From Plazaster borealis (taxonomy: Eukaryota; Echinodermata; Asteroidea; Forcipulatida; Labidiasteridae): a stretch of 64,000 bases of DNA. Shown here in pieces: positions 38,801 through 50,800 of the stretch. The stretch's first letter is position 1. Each line of letters starts with the position of its first letter. The position numbers were made by a program, and so were the translations under genes. The notes below the pieces were generated by a model, which had not been told where the DNA came from, did not search any database, and worked only from the letters and a program-made list of their open reading frames with translations. The stretch is taken from contig CM037473.1 in assembly GCA_021014325.1 (NCBI GenBank), forward strand, positions 21,876,822 to 21,940,821. Reading direction: 5' to 3'.

Positions 38801-41800
38801 GTGCATGGGCCGTGGTGGACCCGTGATATGGCCATATTATTCTTGTACCCATTGCTTTGTGCACAGTGCATGGGCCGTGGTGGACCCGTGATATGGACAT
38901 ATTCTTGTACCCATTGTTTTGTGCACAGTGCATTGTCTGTGGTTGACCCGAGATATGGCCAAATTCCTGTACCCATTGCTTGTGCACAATTATTGGGACT
39001 CCACGTCTAAGAATATGCCCAAATAGCGGGTTTTTGCCGGCAAATGTTTTTTGTGGGAAATGTTTTTTGTAAGAAAATCACAAAGGCACACTTTGACCTT
39101 TTGGTTCGACCTGAAGTAAAGGTCATATGAATTTGGCGTTAACTTTTCAAATGTTGCGTTTGTTGGGGTTTAAAAGACCTGTCCGATGATGTATATATTG
39201 TACAAATCCATTGTGTAGTTCTTGAGTTATGATCCCACTTCCGGTTCACCCAGAAGTAAAGGTCAACATGGGGTCATGGTTACCCGAGGCTAATCTCCAA
39301 TGCCCAGGGAGTCTATGACGGAAAAAAGTTTAAAAATCGGTTGTGTAGTTCTTGAGGCATGGTGTCACTTCCGGTTGACCCGGAAGTAAAGGTCAACCTG
39401 GGGTCACGGTTACCCAAGGCTAATCTCCAATGCCCAAGGAGTCTATAACTGAAAAAAAGTTTGAAAATCGGTTGTGTAGTTCTTAAAATATGGTCTCACT
39501 TCCGGTTGACCCGAAAGTAAAGGTCAACATGGGGTCACGGTTACCCAAGGCTAATCTTCAATGCCCAAGGATTTTATAACGGAAAAAAGTTTGAAAATCG
39601 GTAGTGTAGTTCTTGAATTATGAATTTTTAAAAAATCTGCCATTTGATTGTTGGCGAGTTTGCACGTACGGCTGTTTTAGAGACTGACTAAGCGTAATGT
39701 CAAAATCAGGTTGCGCAAGCTTGAAAAGAGACTAGACTACAAGCATGTTTGAAGGACTTTGAACCTTGCGGTTGATTCAATGGAGCAAGCAGCCGCTCAC
39801 CATCTATAACTGGTTTAGATCGCGTATTGTGTGTGTATTCAATGCAGTTTATTCCCGCGGTTTGACAGCGGGTCAATGTATACCCGATTTCAACCATAAG
39901 TGAAGGTCAAAAAGGTAACATCTCTGTGGAAAAGTTTGAGAAGGCTTAAAAATCTACAACATGATGTAAAAATTGTGAGTAATGTGTATGTAAAAAGTAT
40001 GAGTATTCTTAAAGTATGAATTGTGAAGTTTTCAACTTCTTGACAAAATATTGGTTGTTCCGTACAGGCATCTGTAATAGTACTATTGTGGTGCACGAAA
40101 TATACTGCAAAGTGGTAAAACACCGCACTCAACAAGTGACGTCACACGGATTTACTCGAGAATGATGACGTCACGGGGCTTTTCGCAAAATTCAACGAAA
40201 ATCAAAACCCTTTTGATTCACGAGATATGATTTTTGCACACACAGTACATGTACATATACCTGAACTTAGCATCCATTCAAATCCGACAGTTAGAAATCA
40301 TACCATGATCAAATTAATAAACTTTTTTGTAAGCTAAAAAAACAACCCACTTGGCAAGTTTACGGATGAAACATATCAACATGATTGTAGACGAAATAAG
40401 GAATGCCCCCTCTTTTTTAACGATGATTTTGAAATAAGCTTACCGCAGTGTAATCACCGTGTCTGGAGGGCAAACTCAGCGGGCCTAGAACGCCTTTGGC
40501 AGGCATGGTCACGTCGATCAACGTGATATGGGTGTCGGTGTTTGATGAGAAGCGAACCAATGTTGTTCTTTTTTGGTTTAAGTTTTTGTGAGTTATTAAA
40601 AGTCATACAAATCACTAAAGCAGGTGGACATCTCAGTGAAACCTCCTGTTTTACTCCTTGTTTTCTCCCAGCCATCAGGCGGGCAAAACGGAAATAAATT
40701 CACACTGACCTTTGAATGAGTTTGAGATTGTATGTTCGCGACAACGTGTTGTTAATACGTACAAGAATAAACAACGCAATAATGATCAATGGGCTTTCCA
40801 AATTTGCACACAATGTATTGCTGCCTGTTGTACAGTGGTTACGTGCGCACGTCATACGTTTCCGGTTTAAATGTGGGACTCTACACACTCTTTCTGGACT
40901 TTGAACCTTGTATGATCAATGGAGCGGCACAACCAGCCGCAGCAATTTGCAGTATCAAACGTGGGATTTAACGTCCGATTTCGACCAGAAGTTAAAGGGG
41001 CACACCGGCTCACCATTTACGTAATTTAGTGAAGTAGAGTCACAAACAATAAATAATTTGATGTTAAAACAAAAAAAATCATAACATTAGCACGCAATTA
41101 ACGAAAAATATTGAAAAAACCGAAACGCGGTCAAAGGTCAGCGTATACGCTTTTCCAGCCGAGTGTGTGCAGCGCAGTCAATCCAACACAGGCACTGCCT
41201 AAAACCCCCTTGGAACCAAACGTGATTATGGTCTGGCTCCCAACCCCCAGACAGGCTCCGAAGCCACGGCTATTGGCAAGCTGAGGAGTTCATGCCCCTA
41301 GGTTTCAACGCTCTCTGGTCCCACGGGATGTAGCGCCGGCTGACGGGATATGCCCCCAAGGCTTACGTTGTGATTGCTCCACGCCTTTGGGCCATGCAAC
41401 ACGCCTCCGTTACACGGACTCTTTGAATGCGAATCTTACGTTGGATTTTTCACCATTATTTACATCTTGTAGCGATAATTTGAATACATGATCTTTTTCG
41501 TCAGTTACTCGTTAATAATTGTGTAAAAAAAAGATTTCAATTTGGTTTGGTAAGTTACTTTTAAACGGCTGGAAGTAAAACTAACTCGGAAGGTCACGTG
41601 ATTGTTTGAACCAGTTTGTGGTTCAAACTATCACGTGACCTTCGTTTTTGTTTAAAAACGCTCAAAAACGGCTAAATTTGATGATTTTTTTTATAGACTG
41701 TTCTTCTTCATTCCTGGAAGACCATTGAAGTCATATTTTAGTCTATTTTGTAGCCCAAAAAGCCCAATTCAGCCGGTGTGTCCCTTTAAGGTCAAACTGG

Positions 41801-44800
41801 TATTATGTCTGTGCAAAAGATCGAGCAGGCTCAAGGACCTACAACATGATGTAAAAACTTTTTACTAAACTATGATTGGATCTTGATATATTTTTGAAAT
41901 TTTCAACTTCCGGTTTGAATCGGAAGTCAAGGTCAAATGGGGTCACACTCTGTGCAGCGTTTGTTGAGTATTCAAAGCCCATTCCGATGACGTATAGATT
42001 GTAAAAATCTATCGAGGGGTTCAGGAGTTATGATTTTTTCAAATATTAAGCTTTGATTTAATGTATTTCAATGTCATCATGACGTAACTGGAGGTGTTAA
42101 ATCTCCTAATAAATATCTAACTATTTATGTGAAGTTTGAAGTTCATATGAGCTTGGAAAGGGTGCTTTTGTTAGCGAACAAGGGACGGGGAGAAGAAGAA
42201 GAAGTATTAAGAAAAAAAGAACAAAAACGGAACAAAAACAAGAGGTGTTCCGGGCGGAATGCCCGAACACCTAAAAAAAACCCGAACAAAAACAAGAGGT
42301 GTTCCGGGCGGAATGCCCGAACACCTAAATATTCAAACATTGAACCATTCTTGTATAGCACATTTCACAATCACAGAGAAGTCTCTATGCGCTTTAAAGG
42401 CACTGTACACGGTTACTCAAAAAATATAGCATGAAATTTACCGGGTAACGAGCAACGGAGAGCTGTTGATAATATAAAACATTGTGAGAAACGACTCCTT
42501 CTGAAGTTACGTAGTTTTTGAGAAAAAAGGTAATTTCTCACTGAAATATTTGAATTTGAAAAAGACTTCCTGGCCAGAAGTCTTTTTCAGGCATCTGAAA
42601 GCACACAAATTTGTGCAACAAGGGTGTTTTTTCGTTCATTATTTTCTTGCAACTTCGATGACCAATTGAGCCCAAATTTTCACAGGTTTGTTATTGTATG
42701 CATATGTTGGGATACACCAAGTGAGAATACTGGTCTTGACAACTACCAAACGTGACCAGTGCAATTAATGATGAAAAAAGAGAAGTTATATTAAAAAAAT
42801 AGGGATAAGTAAGTACATAAAGGAAATTTAGTTGCAGCATAAAAATACTGAAGGCTATTGCAAAAATAAATGTGTTTTGAGCATTGTCTTAACTTTGCAT
42901 GATGCCATCGGACTGTGGTCCACGTTTTTAATTAAATAATCAGTACTCCGCCATTAATTTTGTTTTAATCTAAAAAATTCAACATTGTCTACACCTAGCC
43001 AAATAGCATGGTAAATGTCTTGTTACCATCCGGGGTCTTTTTCACACCCAAAAATCCATAAATGACCAGCTCTCCCGGAATTCCCATAGGAATTGTACAG
43101 CAGTTACTTGACCTTGGGGTCAATAGCCACTACTGGGTGAAATGAACCATATAGTTTCTGTATACGTGTACAATGGCTGTAAGCAGTGAACTGGTTGTTT
43201 ATTTGGATGAATTGAGTAATAATAATAAATAATAATAATAATAATAAGACTTGTAATGCGCACATATCCACCCTGCTGGGTGTTCAAGGCGCAGTAAAAA
43301 ACCAAAAGCAAAACAAACAAAACAAAGAAAAACAGACACAACAAAATTAGTCATTGAAAACCTGTGACATAAGATAAGTTTTGAGAAGAGATTTGAATTT
43401 TGTGGTACAAAGACAAGATCTAAGATTAAGTGGTAGAGAGTTTCCAGATGCGTGGCGCAGCTGAAGAAAAAGACCTGTCACCCCATGAGGGTCCATATCT
43501 AATGGTTTGGGCCATTTGAAAGTGATTGGGTTCTCCACAAAAATGAATTACACGCTAATACAAACTGACAGTATGAATTCACTGTTTCTGCATGGGCCCA
43601 AATCTAGTGAAAGTCGAGGGACATACTAAGAGAGACTTGGATTTTGAGCGGAGATTTCGAACTGATTGATGTTTTTGGATGAGGTCTTGGAGGTATGTAT
43701 AGTGCCTATACCTTGCAAACCTAAGAATGTTAACGAAAGTATCTTTGAATACGGTATTGTTGTGATCAATCATGTAAATGGATGATATTTCATGGCTTTT
43801 GCTTTTACTCCTAGATTTGTGAGGAAATTGGCTGGAAGGGGCAAGGTGGGAGATTTGACGTTCTACCTCTGGTTCTACAAGCAAATGGGGAAGATCCAGA
43901 ATGGTTTGATATTCCAGATGAGTGTGCCCACCAGGTGCTTCTCAGTCACCCAGAGTGAGTTTTTGTTCTGATTTGTTTAGATTACTACAGTCGGCTCTCG
44001 TTATAAAGAGCACTGTTAAAGGCACTGGACACGTTTGGTAATTGTCAAGACCAGTATTCTCACTTGGTGTGGTGTCTCCCAACATATGCATAAAATAACA
44101 AACCTGTGAAAATTTGGGCTTAATTGGTCATCGAAGTTGCAAGAAAATAATGAAAGAAAAAAAAACATTGTTGCGTAAATTTGTGTGCTTTCAGATGACT
44201 GAGAAAGGCTTCAGGTCTAAAGTCTTTCTCAGATTCAAATATTTTAGTGAGATATTACCTCTTTATCAAAAACTACGTTATTTCAGAGGGAGTCGTTTCT
44301 CACAATGTTTTATACTATCAACAGCTCTCCGTTGCTCGTTACCAAATAAGTTTTTATGCTAATATATTGTTTGAGTATAATTACCAAACGTGTACAGTGC
44401 CTTTAAGAAGAGGTTCTGCTTATAAAGAGTACATTGAAGTCCCGAATCTCATTTCTGCTTTGTGGTTCTTTGTTTTGGTGTCCTCTTATAACAACGTTCC
44501 TTATATAAAGAGGTAATTTGGCCAGTCCTAGCCACTTTGTTACAAAGAGAGTCAACTGTGTACCATAACTCACTGGAGTGATTTACGAGGATCTTTCCTC
44601 GCTGTAACGATATCCAACACCATTTCGTATCTCACACCCAGACTGTAGTATATCTTCGTCTGGTCTCAGAGCATAACGAGTTTATTTGTGCTCAGCCCAA
44701 CCGAATCAAACAAAATTTGTAGTTGGGTACAGGCTCAGGGTAACCAGACATTTCAACCATTCATTTGTTTTTTTGAGTGGGGGAGGGAGGGCACGGAGAG

Positions 44801-47800
44801 GGGATGGACATTCGTTCTGAGCAGTGAGGTGCTCCCCCTCCTGGTCACACCAATGGGCTCAGGCATGGAGGTAGTGGCTCAGGTAAGGTCTCAATGATAT
44901 AACATACACAATTAAGTTAACAACTGGCTTTTGTAATAAACTATCCACCAACCTATAACAGGACCTGAGTAGTAAAAGCTGTAGGCCTATTGCTAAGCAG
45001 AAAATGGGTTACCGCTGAATGTACATGGTTTGTGACTGTTTCCCTATCTGTGTTTGCTTAGTATGTAAATTAGTTAAGCAATATGTCCTGCTAAACAACT
45101 TTGTGAAATTTGGGCCATATCTAAATAACATCTAGTGGGGCAGATAGGGGAAATATTTGGGGGAATTGTGCCTTTGATGATACAATAATTGAATTGGCAT
45201 ACAGTCAGAATATGTCATGAGAAAGAGATTTTGATATAGGGCCATCGCAGATTCGTTCTTTGGGAAGCTATTGGTAGAGTAAGCAGCAATGGCAGCCATT
45301 TGGAAAATTTCGAAATTACTTGTTATCTACCTTAATTTTTTCAACGGACAAATCTGTGATCCAAATATCTTTCTCATGAAAAATTGTGACTTTTGCCAAA
45401 ATCCATGCTTGTATCATCATAGGCACAATCCCATCACCTACTTGCCGTACTATTATAAGAAACTCCTCCTGAATGTACTCTTGTTAGATTTGACTGGTTT
45501 GCTGAGCTTGGTCTGAGGTGGTATTCCGTGCCTTTGGTGTCCAACATGATATTGGATGTAGGCGGTCTCGAGTTTACTGCATGTCCTTTTAATGGATGGT
45601 TTGTGAGCAGTGAAATAGGGGCCAGGAATCTATGTGATGTGAACAGATACAATCAACTAGAGGTAGGTTGAAGGATGGTGACACTGGGTTTATAGGTAAT
45701 TGGTAATTGACGCCTATTGTTTTTTCAAATCTATATAAGTGTAGATATATACCACCAAACTAACCTGTGAATATGACATTCTAAAAGGTGGTAGCGTGTA
45801 TGAGATATTGCCGAAAATCTGGAGCGGTTGAGTCCACGCAGAAAGAATAATCTGCAAATGGAATACACAATATGAGAAGCGTTACGCATAACGCTTCTCA
45901 GATGCAAATGTTTTGGGGAAAAAAGGGTGATATATTTTTCCATAACCGCAGTACTTCGAAGTAAAAAGTTTTTGAAAATGATTGTACTATCCAAAGCTGC
46001 TGTATCTTTTACCAATTGAGTTTTTATTGCCATTAATTAATTAATGGCTTCGAAGTACTGCGGTTATGGAAAAATAAAATTACTTTTGTTTATCAGAGTC
46101 ATACCAAACGTGTACGATGCCTTTCAACATTACACTTACATCTACCAAATTAGCACTTCAAATGTCATTTAATTGGCACAGGCTAGTCAGCCCAAGAAAT
46201 TATTTGGAAAGAAAAATCATTCCCAGATAAAATAATGCTGAATAGGCAATGCCACCACTTAAAAGAGTTAAAAACGTGGATTGTTACTTTGTTCAACATT
46301 TAGTAAGGCATGTCAACGATTTGGTGTTTTCTCAAAAGGCAAGCACAGTTTGGCTTGATACATTTCGTATAGATTTTCTTAAACTATGAAAGATGGGAGT
46401 ACTATGAAAATGAAATAACATTCATGATTACATTTGCTGAAAATGTATAAACACATTTTTGTTTCAGACTATAGCTCTCAAGATGGGATTGGATACTAGC
46501 TCCAACATATCACTTTGGAAAGACAAGGCTATGATAGAGGCCAATGTAGCTGTGTTATACAGTTTTCAGGTTTGCAATGCTTCCATTGTCTTCAAAATCT
46601 GTAAACATTTTATTTGTAAAGCATCCCTCACACTAACACTTTATTTGTCAATGTTGTCATGGTAAAAATGGCAGTATTAAGAAGATACACATACATGTGA
46701 CTTGTTTTAGTTTTCTTTGAAAAGCGAATAAAAATGAAGTTTTTGCTTTAAAGGCACTGAACACGTTTGGAAAATGTCAAAGACCAGTGTTCTCACTTGG
46801 TGTATCCCAAAATATGCATAAAATAACAAGCCTGTGAACATTTGGGCTCAATTGGTCATCGAAGTTGCAAGAAAATGATGAAAGAAAAAACACCCGTGCT
46901 GTACAAACTTGTGTGCTTTCAGATAGGAATAAAAACTTCTTGCAAGAAGTTTTTATTATTTTAGTGAGAAATTACCTCTTTCTAAAAAACTACGTTACTT
47001 CAGAGGGAGTCGTTTCCTACAATGCTCTATACTATCAACAGCTCTCCGTTGCTTGTTACCAATAGTTTTTATGCTAATATTTGTTTTGAGTCATTACCAA
47101 ACGTGTACGATACCTTTAAGAAGTTGTTAATACTCAATGACATTCAATACCTTTGAATAACATTCTCTTATAATTGTAAATAATTCGATACAATTGTTGC
47201 TTGTGGTGATGGGGGCATGGTGTGTGCACATACCCCAGGGGCAAATGGCCAACCAGGCGGAGCCGAAGATACTTGCCCCAATGGTGTACACAATCCAGTG
47301 ACCCATGTAATAAATTTAGATTCCTCTCCTTGGGAGGCCATGTGTTGTCATCTTCCAACAATAGAAACGTTTCGCAAGCGTGCGGATACTGATATACATA
47401 CACGATAACCGTATCCGTTCACGTTGGATGTGTGTCTATGGTGGCCCTGAAGGGGCATCAAACATATATATTTACGTGAATATTTACGTCAATATTCACG
47501 TGAATATTTGCGATGTTTGATGTCCCTTCAGGGCCACCAGACGTGTCCGATTTTGTTTCGCAATCATAGAGTTATGACTGTATGATCAGGCCTAGTGGCA
47601 TAGATTTAACGAGCAAAACAAATCCAAAAACATCTTGTGTATGTTCTTGTTACATCGGAGAATTTTATTGAATTATTTTTGTTTAACTGTTCGTTTTCGG
47701 ACCCACACGTTTAAACGCATGTAAAGAAAGTTTCCATAAGCATGGAAAATAGTGACCCCTGTTTATACTGTATTTTCCCCATATTTTGCTTACAAATAAC

Positions 47801-50800
47801 TAAAACATTATATCTATATCATGAATGACACCTTTAAAAGCAATATCGGGGAAAATGTTTCTAATATAGGGGGAAAATGCAACTAAAATCAGTTAAACGG
47901 TATCCGTTTTTTAACGTATCCGTAGCTTTGCGAAACCTCTATACTTTTACGACGGCGACGAGATTGTGAACATCGACGAACGTTGTAAACAATTAATGGC
48001 AGAAATTGACAGAATTGACAGAAATATTGCTTCGCTGTTCCTTAAGGCACATCACAAAGGAACGTAAATACGTTTACCTATTACAAGCGTAATTACAACC
48101 TCAAACCCGGGGGCTATTTCTAATTATGTTACAAGGCGCAGGAAACGACCAACGGTGGGCACGACCAAGGTAATGTACCTCGTGGGGTACATCTTTCATG
48201 TTCCCCTGAGCCATACGTGCGTCTTTGTAGCACATCATGGGAATGGTTTTAGACCAATAAAAATTCACAATCTAATACCGTGTCATAACAAAATATGTTG
48301 TATACTTTGCACTTGCCTCGATCTCAGAAAGCACATGTGACCATCACTGATCATCATTCCGTGTCAGAGTCCTTCATTACACACATGGAGAATGAGCAAC
48401 GGATACGAGGCGGCTGTCCTGCAGACTGGGTCTGGATTGTACCGCCTTTATCAGGGAGTGCATGCCCGGTATTTCATCAAGAGATGCTCCACTACAACCT
48501 GAAACCCGCCTACGAATACCAGGTATATTTTAAGATAAATTATCATTGTTTGTTTGTTTGTTTGTTTATTTGTTGTTGTTAACCCAGTTCAATCCCCAGG
48601 TTTTCAATAAATACACCATCCGACCAACGTGTGAAAATTCATCGAATTTGGCGGCACAATAAAAACATTAATTTTTATTTTTTTATTTGTATAGTTTTAC
48701 CCTCGATCACTCCTTATTAAAATAATTAAATAAATAAGTAAAATAAGAAAAAATGTAAATACATAAATAAATAAATAAATAAATAAATAAAACGGTGATT
48801 AGCTTGGGCAATTATGGTTTATATTTTATCCAGGGTTGTATTCACGTATTCACGTTCACATTACGCCAATATTTTAAACGGCTCTACACAGGACCATCAT
48901 GCAGGATACTGTTTAAAACAATTCAGCACATAGATTAAAACGAATTTTTGCAATATTAAAATATCAACACGAACTAAAATAAAGGAGTGTATAATAATCC
49001 CACTATCAATGATATTTTGTTATTCTTTTAATTTTTGGTGACTGTTTGTTCCAGGAAGCCGCATGGAAAACGCATGTGTGGAAGTCAAAGACAGGTGAAA
49101 GAGGACAAAGCACATCCAAGAAAACTTTTAAGGAAGTTGCCGAGTAAGAAAATTGTTTTCCTCAGCTGTTATCGATCAGTCTTTTTTTTTATCATTACAT
49201 CAGTAATAACCTACGGAGCTTTGGAAGTGCCATCCAACTTGTTCAGATCCTGAGATAATTTAGTTCTGGATTATGACACCATATTATGAACGTAAGATGA
49301 CGAAATCGAGATATATTTTTACTTTGGATGACGACATCTTCAAAGTAGGATGTTGTCTTTACAAGCTAATATATCTTGGGTTCTCGACATTTTCAGGATG
49401 TTCATCCCAAGATGAATTATCTCGGGAAGCCAACATCTGACAGGATGTCGTCATCCCTAGATAATTTATCTCGTGAAGTCGACATCTTACTTCCATGATT
49501 TCGACATCCTAAGATAAAATATATCAGGAAGACGCCATCTTACTTTAGGATGTCGTCACTCCGAGATAAATCATCTCAGGATGTCGCTATCTTGCTTATG
49601 ATGTCATCATCCTGGTAGTAAATTATCCCAGGAATTCAACATATCGGATGGCACTTCCAGAGCTCCGTAATAACTTGTGTGAATTTGGGTTTCTTTTTTT
49701 CTGCAATGATGATCTAGGTTTTGACCAAATTCACCCGACGTCATCTCCACAATAATTGCGCTATATAGTATTGGGAGTCAATGCCACCGTGTATACAACG
49801 TACGCAACCTCGTGCCCATGGTTTACTTTATTTCCAACCATGTTTACAATATTAAACCCTGGGAGGGAAACTCCTTACTTGGACCCTGATTGGACAACGA
49901 CTGGTGTACAAAAGTTTGTACTCATATATTCACCATGTTCACAGCCAGACTATTTTAATTTGCATACGTATCCAACAAATTTGGATATGCAAATGATCCA
50001 ATATCAGGTTGAGAGAGCGGTCAACCTCGTACTGCTCGACACACCTTGGGGACGAGGTTGACAACGTACTCATTTTATAATAATAGGGAGGTTTAGCTGC
50101 ACGTTACGCGAGCAAAAACGTGAACGTGAACGTCAGAAAATTGTGTCGTTTCTAGGTGACGTCACCACTTTGGGCTTATTTCATGCTCACTTATGACGTC
50201 TGCACGTACGTACCTGACGTGAGAAATGGTAACTTCACGTATGCTTAAAACGTGAGATTTTTACAACAAAACTTTCTGACGTTCACGTTCACGTTTTTAC
50301 TCGCGTATGGTGCAGCTAAACCTCCCTATTGTAGGCGACGCGGCGTGTACATGCGTACGAGTTGGTGCATGTACAAGTTGTTGCGTACGAGTTGGGATGT
50401 GTACGAGTTGACCAGCAGCATTCATAAGTTTTACGTTCAACTTTACTCCCAAAATGGCGATAGTGGCAGACAATAGCCGCCTGTGACGTTCGTGCAAGAT
50501 GTCAATGGAGCCTGCGAGTATCCCAAACAAAGCAGCAGAGTGGAGCTTCATTCTGCACTGGTTTTAGTGTTCCTTATCCTAGCTCTCAATTTTAGAGATT
50601 AATTTTCAACTTTATTTTGACATTATAGAGCGGTCCGATTTGCGTCACGCCTTATGGTACGTGCTTTATCCAAGCGTTTCAAGGCCACCGTACTCTATGC
50701 TACAGAGACTGGACGAGCTAAAACGTATGCAGAGAGAATATATCGCCTATTCAGTTCAGCATTCAATACAAAGGTGGGATACAATATTATTGTACAGACT

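Larger units (their letters stand above)
33154..43814. other. NOS intron 5 (10.7 kb)
   Basis: The longest intron. It holds the minisatellite element, a three-copy dispersed repeat (36620-37060, 37465-38060, inverted 42895-43545), the 62-bp and 130-bp tandem arrays, and three TTAA elements. I see no host exon on either strand. The 121-codon minus frame at 35513-35878 matches nothing I know. Confidence 0.6.

Noticed and set aside
38511..39010. Five overlapping frames rich in C, H, G and W on both strands
   Set aside because: They are translations of the 62-bp tandem repeat, open because the period and composition avoid stops.
43579..43884. 101-codon minus-strand frame overlapping NOS exon 6
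   Set aside because: Antisense to conserved NOS coding sequence and to a repeat-derived acceptor flank.
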